The notes below the pieces were generated by a model. The model did not search any database. It was not told the DNA's origin and saw only the letters and a program-made list of their open reading frames with translations. From assembly GCF_009557615.1 (NCBI RefSeq), contig NZ_CP045652.1, forward strand, positions 1,550,001-1,614,000: a DNA stretch of 64,000 nucleotides. Reading direction: 5' to 3'. A program made the position numbers and the translations under genes. Origin of the DNA: Sphingobacteruim zhuxiongii. GTDB taxonomy: Bacteria; Bacteroidota; Bacteroidia; Sphingobacteriales; Sphingobacteriaceae. This document shows positions 61,701 to 64,000 of the stretch, in pieces. How positions within the stretch are numbered: the stretch's first letter is position 1; each line of letters opens with the position of its first letter.

Positions 61701-61899
61701 GGTATTTGCGACTGGACCTGGAGCAATTGGAAATAGAACGATAGGTACAGCTGCCGCTGGGGGTATGTTATTTGGAACTGTGTTTGGTGTGCTGATCATT
61801 CCAGGATTGTATTTCATTTTTGGTACCATCGCATTTAAGCGAAAATTGATCAAACATGAAGAGGAGGGGCCTTTAACCGAAGAAATCAATGACAATTAA
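58738..61899 (+). CDS. RND efflux pump, inner-membrane transporter (HAE1 type)
   Basis: A 1053-residue AcrB-like trimeric proton antiporter with 12 transmembrane helices and two large periplasmic loops. The proton relay D408-D409 in AIGVVVDDAIVVIE matches AcrB D407-D408, and the partner lysine is in GLLGKNAVLIVEFA. The start FNRFINRPVLSIVISLII and AEYPGANGELM are typical. Substrates are likely hydrophobic drugs, solvents or bile-like compounds. It has a rare clear Shine-Dalgarno site (AAAGGAG) upstream and overlaps the channel gene by 11 bases. Confidence 0.95.
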   Translation: MFNRFINRPVLSIVISLIIVFLGILAMTQLPVTQFPSISPPKVTITAEYPGANGELMIKSVIIPLERAINGVPGMKYMTSDAGNDGEASIQVVFNLGTDPNQASLNVQNRVASVVNKLPPIVVREGVKITREESNMLMYINLYSEEESLGGNFMYNYADINISPELKRVNGVGVADILGNREYAMRIWLKPDRMTAYKISAEEVMKALEEQSLEASPGRAGESSGIKSQSFEYVLKYSGRFTTEAEYGNIVLRASSNGELLRLKDVADVHFGSAMYDIYSTLDGKPSAAIVLKQSYGSNASQVIKDVKAKMEELKGSFPKGLKYEISYDVSKFLDASIEKVIHTLVEAFILVAIVVFLFLGDFRSTLIPAMAVPVSLVGSFMFMQFFGITINLITLFALVLAIGVVVDDAIVVIEAVHKKMEEQHISAYKATKKAMGEIAGAIIAITFLMAAVFIPVAFMSGPVGIFYRQFSITMATSIILSGIVALTLTPALCAILLKNNHGKPKKKSIVDKFLDSFNRGFDKMSNRYVGILQKIVTKRGLTFLILTGFCIGIYFLNNSVPSGFIPNEDQGMIYAIIQTPPGSTLERTNAVARKLQAESEHIDGVSSVSSLAGYEILTEGTGANTGTCLINLKDWSDRKESAHEIIEQLEEVAKHIPGATIEFFGPPAVPGYGAAGGFELRLLDKTGNNDFQKMEEVSKDFVKELSKRPELASVFTFYSASFPQYMLKIDNDIAQQKGVSIDNAMNTLSTLVGSNYETNFIKYGRQYKVMVQALPQYRALPEDILKLYVKNDKEEMVPFSAFMRMERVYGLSEITRHNMYMASEISGSPAQGYSSGEAIRVINEVAAKTLPKGYGIDWAGISKDEVSRGNEAMYIFLICLGFVYLILAAQYESFILPFSVILSLPVGIFGAYLLLLLLHLENNIYAQVALVMLIGLLGKNAVLIVEFAAQKHAEGMTVLASAMEGAKVRFRPILMTSFAFIAGLIPLVFATGPGAIGNRTIGTAAAGGMLFGTVFGVLIIPGLYFIFGTIAFKRKLIKHEEEGPLTEEINDN

Positions 61900-63346
61900 T
61901 AAAAATAACATCAAGGACTGGGCTGCTATTGCTAGCCTAGCCCTTCTACTGGGGTCTTGCAAAGTTCCGCAAGCAACACAGTTGAAAGAAAATAAGCAAA
62001 CGCCAGCTTCTTTTGCTGCGCAGAACGATATGTCTTCTGCGGACAGTACAAATATTGGGAATTTGAGTTGGCGGACGTTTTTTAACGATCCAAATCTTGT
62101 GTCATTACTTGATACAGCATTAAAAAATAATCAGGAGTTGCGTATAACATTGCAAGAGCTTGAGATTGCTAAAAGTGATATTTTATTACGAAAAGGGGCG
62201 TTGAAACCTAAGGTAGATATTCGTGCTGGAGGAGGAATTGAAAAGGTTGGGCGTTATACTTCGCAAGGTGCTGGCGATGCGAGCACGGAGATAACTCCAG
62301 GTCACGAAATGCCTGATCCCCTTGGCGACTTAAATATTGGCGCCTATGCGAATTGGGAAATTGACGTATGGAAGAAGCTTAAAGACGCCGAACAAGCTGC
62401 TGTAAACCGTTATTTAGCGTCGGTTGAAGGAAAGAATTTTGTGTTAAGTAGTTTGATAGCGGAAGTTGCGAATTCTTATTTTGAACTTCTTGCATTAGAC
62501 AATCAACTGGATATTATTCGTCAGAATATTAAGCTGCAAGAAAATGCTTTGGAAGTTGTAAAGATACAAAAGGAATCGGCTAAGGTTACGGAGTTGGCGG
62601 TTCAGAAATTCACAGCTGAAGTGGCAAAGACTAAAGGCATGGAGTTTTCGACATTGCAACAGATTAAGGAAACAGAGAATCGGATTAATTTCTTGCTCGG
62701 TCGTTATCCACAGCAGATTGCGCGTGATCCGAATAACTTCATCCATCTCGTACCAGCATCTATAAAAGCGGGATTTCCAAGTCAATTGTTAGGAAATCGA
62801 CCAGATATTATGCAGGCAGAGCATGAACTGACAGCCGCAAAATTAGATGTGCAAGTCGCACGGAAGGAGTTTTATCCTTCCATTGGATTGTCGGCAGGTG
62901 TAGGCTTGCAAGCTTTTAAACCTTCCTACCTATTTAAACTTCCGGAATCGTTATTATTCAATTTGGCGGGTGATCTAGCTGCTCCTTTATTGAACAAGAA
63001 TGCGATAACCGCCGAGTTTAACGCTTCAAATGCTAGACAGATACAAGCGGTCTATAATTATGAGCGCGCTATACTTAATGCATTTACCGAGGTGTCGACG
63101 CAGTTGTCTAATATCGATAATTTAGAGAAGGGCTTTCAGTATAAAAGCCAAGAAGTGGATGCATTAAATAAGTCGATTGAAGTGTCGAATGATTTATTCA
63201 AGTCTGCTCGTGCAGATTATTTGGAAGTGTTGACGACCCAAAGGGAAGTGTTGGAGGCTAAGCTGGAGTTACTTGAAACAAAGAAACAACAGTTAAGTGC
63301 CGTGGTAAATGTTTACAAAGCGTTAGGAGGGGGATGGAAACCATAG
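61889..63346 (+). CDS. RND efflux outer-membrane channel lipoprotein (NodT/OprM family)
   Basis: A 485-residue outer-membrane factor. The signal ends in LLLGSC with cysteine 24 lipidated. Two repeats of the outer-membrane efflux domain lie at about 60-240 and 280-470. Family features are WRTFFNDPNLVSLLDTALKN, GNRPDIMQAEHELTAAKLDV and FYPSIGLSAGVG. The start codon lies inside the pump gene, so the three genes form one operon that makes a full pump. Complete. Confidence 0.94.
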   Translation: MTINKNNIKDWAAIASLALLLGSCKVPQATQLKENKQTPASFAAQNDMSSADSTNIGNLSWRTFFNDPNLVSLLDTALKNNQELRITLQELEIAKSDILLRKGALKPKVDIRAGGGIEKVGRYTSQGAGDASTEITPGHEMPDPLGDLNIGAYANWEIDVWKKLKDAEQAAVNRYLASVEGKNFVLSSLIAEVANSYFELLALDNQLDIIRQNIKLQENALEVVKIQKESAKVTELAVQKFTAEVAKTKGMEFSTLQQIKETENRINFLLGRYPQQIARDPNNFIHLVPASIKAGFPSQLLGNRPDIMQAEHELTAAKLDVQVARKEFYPSIGLSAGVGLQAFKPSYLFKLPESLLFNLAGDLAAPLLNKNAITAEFNASNARQIQAVYNYERAILNAFTEVSTQLSNIDNLEKGFQYKSQEVDALNKSIEVSNDLFKSARADYLEVLTTQREVLEAKLELLETKKQQLSAVVNVYKALGGGWKP

Positions 63347-63381
63347 TTCATTATTTTTATTCAATATAGGGTTAGTACATT

Positions 63382-63416
63382 GGGGCAGGCTTTAGCTTGC
63401 TCCTTTGTCATTTTTA
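63382..63416 (+). terminator. Likely terminator of the efflux operon
   Basis: A 9-bp stem with wobble pairs (63382-63390 with 63395-63403), TTTA loop, followed by TTTGTCATTTTT. Confidence 0.65.
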
Positions 63417-63516
63417 TCCAAGTTTCTCGATAAAAGAAAATTGCTTGGGAATGATGTCTTTTCCGATAAAAGATATAAATTTAATCAGCAGACAATGAAT
63501 GGCGTTAGACTAAACT

Positions 63517-63524
63517 TATTTTTG
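63517..63524 (+). promoter_or_regulatory. -7 element TATTTTTG of the DUF1543 gene
   Basis: A perfect TAnnTTTG match ending 2 bases before the first ATG. Either the mRNA is leaderless or the real start is the ATG at the fifth codon. Confidence 0.65.
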
Positions 63525-63526
63525 GT

Positions 63527-64000
63527 ATGAACTTATATATGCTAGTACTTGGCGGAAAGCCAGCAGGTCGATTTACAGAGCAACATGACGTATTTTTTGG
63601 TATAGCGAACGAATTGAAAGACTTAGTTCCTCAAATGAATGAATTTTGGCCTGAATTGGCGGATAGGATGCATATAGACTCTTGGCGTAAGGTAACGCGT
63701 GTTGGGAATTTTCAAGTAGACGTTATCGAGAAGGTAGCCGACAGCGTTCCTCATGATGTGAACTTGTTCTTTGTCAACTTAGGAGGCTATAAGCCGAATG
63801 ATATGGAAGAATATCATTATAAAATCCTGGTTGTCGCGCAGGACTTAGCGGAAGCAAGCAAAGTCGCAAAGGAATCAACTTTTTATAAGCATTATGAATC
63901 ATCTCATATTGATGATAAATATGGAATTGATGTAGATGATATCTATCCAATAGAAGATATGCTACCTGCTTCTTTTAAAGAAAGCTATCAACTTGTTTTT
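63527..64000 (+). CDS. DUF1543 domain protein, 5' part
   Basis: An open frame of 158 residues that runs off the window end. The start MLVLGGKPAGRFTEQHDVFF is the DUF1543 pattern, and LFFVNLGGYKPNDMEEYHYK continues it; a second similar unit seems to begin near the end (DDKYGIDVDDIYPIEDML). Function is unknown. An in-frame ATG at codon 5 is a possible real start in view of the promoter position. Confidence 0.85.
   Translation, partial: MNLYMLVLGGKPAGRFTEQHDVFFGIANELKDLVPQMNEFWPELADRMHIDSWRKVTRVGNFQVDVIEKVADSVPHDVNLFFVNLGGYKPNDMEEYHYKILVVAQDLAEASKVAKESTFYKHYESSHIDDKYGIDVDDIYPIEDMLPASFKESYQLVF

Noticed and set aside
57634..63346. Efflux operon as a possible horizontally acquired island
   Set aside because: Composition and codon use look like the neighbours, and no mobile gene, tRNA or direct repeat flanks it.

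Overview
The window is a chromosomal stretch from a member of the Bacteroidota, most likely Sphingobacteriaceae and close to Sphingobacterium or Pedobacter. The evidence is the many promoters of the Bacteroidota form TAnnTTTG, A-rich start regions with almost no Shine-Dalgarno sites, RNase Y next to ZapA, Oar-like TonB-dependent receptors, MutS2, the futalosine menaquinone route and separate nuoC and nuoD genes. It looks like ordinary, gene-dense core chromosome. I see no transposase, phage gene, CRISPR array, rRNA or tRNA. The exact genus is inference.

Layout. 1-3.9 kb: the 3' part of pheT, a ZapB-like coiled-coil gene, zapA, a rod-like non-coding RNA that looks like 6S RNA, and rny. 4-9.2 kb: two small proteins, then a reverse-strand block (GNAT, tyrA, aminotransferase) and a LacI-type regulator. 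9.4-14.5 kb: an MsbA-like ABC exporter and the menaquinone operon mqnE / histidine phosphatase / mqnA, closed by an odd TAGTA-repeat element with inverted ends. 14.2-19.8 kb: DUF423, a secreted rhodanese-thioredoxin fusion, PhnA-like protein, a neutral zinc metallopeptidase, a LuxE-like ligase and fabG. 20-23.4 kb: mqo, then a TPP riboswitch with its terminator, pnuT and an overlapping acyl-CoA-dehydrogenase-like gene.

23.5-32.3 kb is almost wholly reverse strand: a lipoprotein, a 30-residue acidic peptide gene, a 633-residue FAD/NAD(P)-binding protein whose C-terminal tail resembles that peptide, a luciferase-like oxidoreductase, an RNA methyltransferase-like protein, aspartate kinase, an RsiV-like lipoprotein, a GNAT and YggS. 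32.4-42.6 kb: a DUF4296 lipoprotein, mutS2 and two tandem Oar-like TonB-dependent receptors. 43-50.3 kb: a LOG-family protein, a Tat-exported Gfo/Idh/MocA oxidoreductase, recR, an esterase, an MFS transporter and a 5'-nucleotidase split into two genes. 50.4-56.6 kb: a ROK regulator, a PQQ-type sugar dehydrogenase, YqgE, pdxH, nuoC and nuoD, the last two without other complex I genes beside them. 56.6-64 kb: a candidate short RNA with a complete promoter and terminator, a small membrane protein, a tripartite RND efflux operon and the 5' part of a DUF1543 gene.

The observations most worth following are the acidic peptide and its echo in the FAD enzyme, the free-standing short RNA before the efflux operon, the 6S-like RNA, the acyl-CoA-dehydrogenase-like gene under TPP control, the TAGTA element that supplies the stop codons of two converging genes, and several promoters placed so close to the start codon that leaderless mRNAs are expected.
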